32,680 bases of DNA from Luminiphilus sp. Its GTDB lineage: Bacteria > Pseudomonadota > Gammaproteobacteria > Pseudomonadales > Halieaceae. Of this stretch, positions 32,555 to 32,680 are shown piece by piece. The stretch's first letter is position 1. Each line of letters begins with the position of its first letter. Below the pieces are notes generated by a model that had not been told where the DNA came from, searched no databases, and was given only the letters and a program-made list of their open reading frames with translations. Location: the NCBI GenBank assembly GCA_029242325.1, contig JAQWUD010000041.1, positions 1-32,680 of the forward strand, in the 5' to 3' direction. Made by a program: the position numbers and the translations under genes.

Positions 32555-32680
32555 TTAGCACTCGATCAAACTGACCGGCACCTCGAGTACGTTGATTGCC
32601 AGCCCACCCCGTGCTGTTTCTTTATATTTGTCCTGCATGTCGCGCCCAGTGTCGCGCATAGTCTTGATCACCTGATCAAG
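32555..32680 (-). CDS. L-serine dehydratase, C-terminal end only
   Basis: Only the last 41 residues and the TAA stop are in the window. The gene runs off the right edge on the minus strand. [20 protein letters not shown] followed by LAINV matches the conserved C-terminal segment of iron-sulfur L-serine ammonia-lyases (SdaA type), which convert serine to pyruvate and ammonia. The end (LIECstop) provides the C-terminal cysteine that acts as an iron-sulfur ligand or tail insert in this family. Convergent with the FkbM gene, 46 bp away. Confidence 0.88.
   Translation of the reverse strand, partial: LDQVIKTMRDTGRDMQDKYKETARGGLAINVLEVPVSLIEC

Overview
The window is about 32.7 kb of moderately GC-rich bacterial DNA. 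Coding is dense on both strands, with clear Shine-Dalgarno sites. The gene set includes an A-type cytochrome c oxidase whose subunit II carries two c-type hemes, CtaB, SCO1, spinster-like MFS carriers, a sigma-54-type flagellin promoter and many exported peptidases and hydrolases. This suggests an aerobic, heterotrophic, probably marine gammaproteobacterium, perhaps of the Halieaceae/OM60-NOR5 group. That placement is inferred from gene content and protein style, not from a marker gene. No rRNA, tRNA, CRISPR array, transposase or phage gene was seen.

Layout. 1-776: 5' part of an M13 metallopeptidase lipoprotein (minus). 918-3508: minus-strand operon of a VOC protein, an MFS carrier and an alpha/beta hydrolase. 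3578-7513: plus-strand run of a CpeT-like exported protein, a Tat-exported hydrolase, an isoaspartyl peptidase/asparaginase and a PhyH-type dioxygenase. 7516-9330: gamma-glutamyltransferase lipoprotein. 9438-14017: three-gene operon of a GlpD-like dehydrogenase, an alkyl-DHAP-synthase-like flavoenzyme and an FGGY kinase, with a divergent Crp/Fnr regulator at 14109-14825. 14819-16333: D-aminoacylase-like amidohydrolase. 16372-23348: cytochrome c oxidase region, in transcription order coxB(cc)-ctaD-coxIII-like-coxC-coxIV-52-aa membrane protein, then SCO1 (plus) and ctaB (minus). 23486-25253: conserved two-TM protein, a GNAT enzyme and a 93-aa unknown. 25369-28618: orphan flagellin with a jelly-roll-like insert, an internally duplicated MotA-like membrane protein and an unknown soluble protein. 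28906-32508: LLM flavin oxidoreductase, second spinster-like MFS carrier, DsbB-like protein and a broken FkbM methyltransferase. 32555-32680: 3' end of an L-serine dehydratase (minus).

Three parts deserve most attention. The GlpD/AGPS-like/FGGY/Crp cassette reads as one pathway for glycerol or glyceryl-ether phosphates. The flagellin neighbourhood combines a near-perfect sigma-54 promoter, an 11-bp inverted repeat at the start site, a flagellin with a CBM-like domain and a duplicated MotA-like protein, with no other flagellar gene nearby. The oxidase operon has two subunit III genes, a two-heme subunit II and a previously easy-to-miss 52-aa membrane protein. Two alpha/beta hydrolases also appear to lack the catalytic histidine, and the FkbM gene carries a dnaX-like A-run frameshift plus an in-frame TGA.
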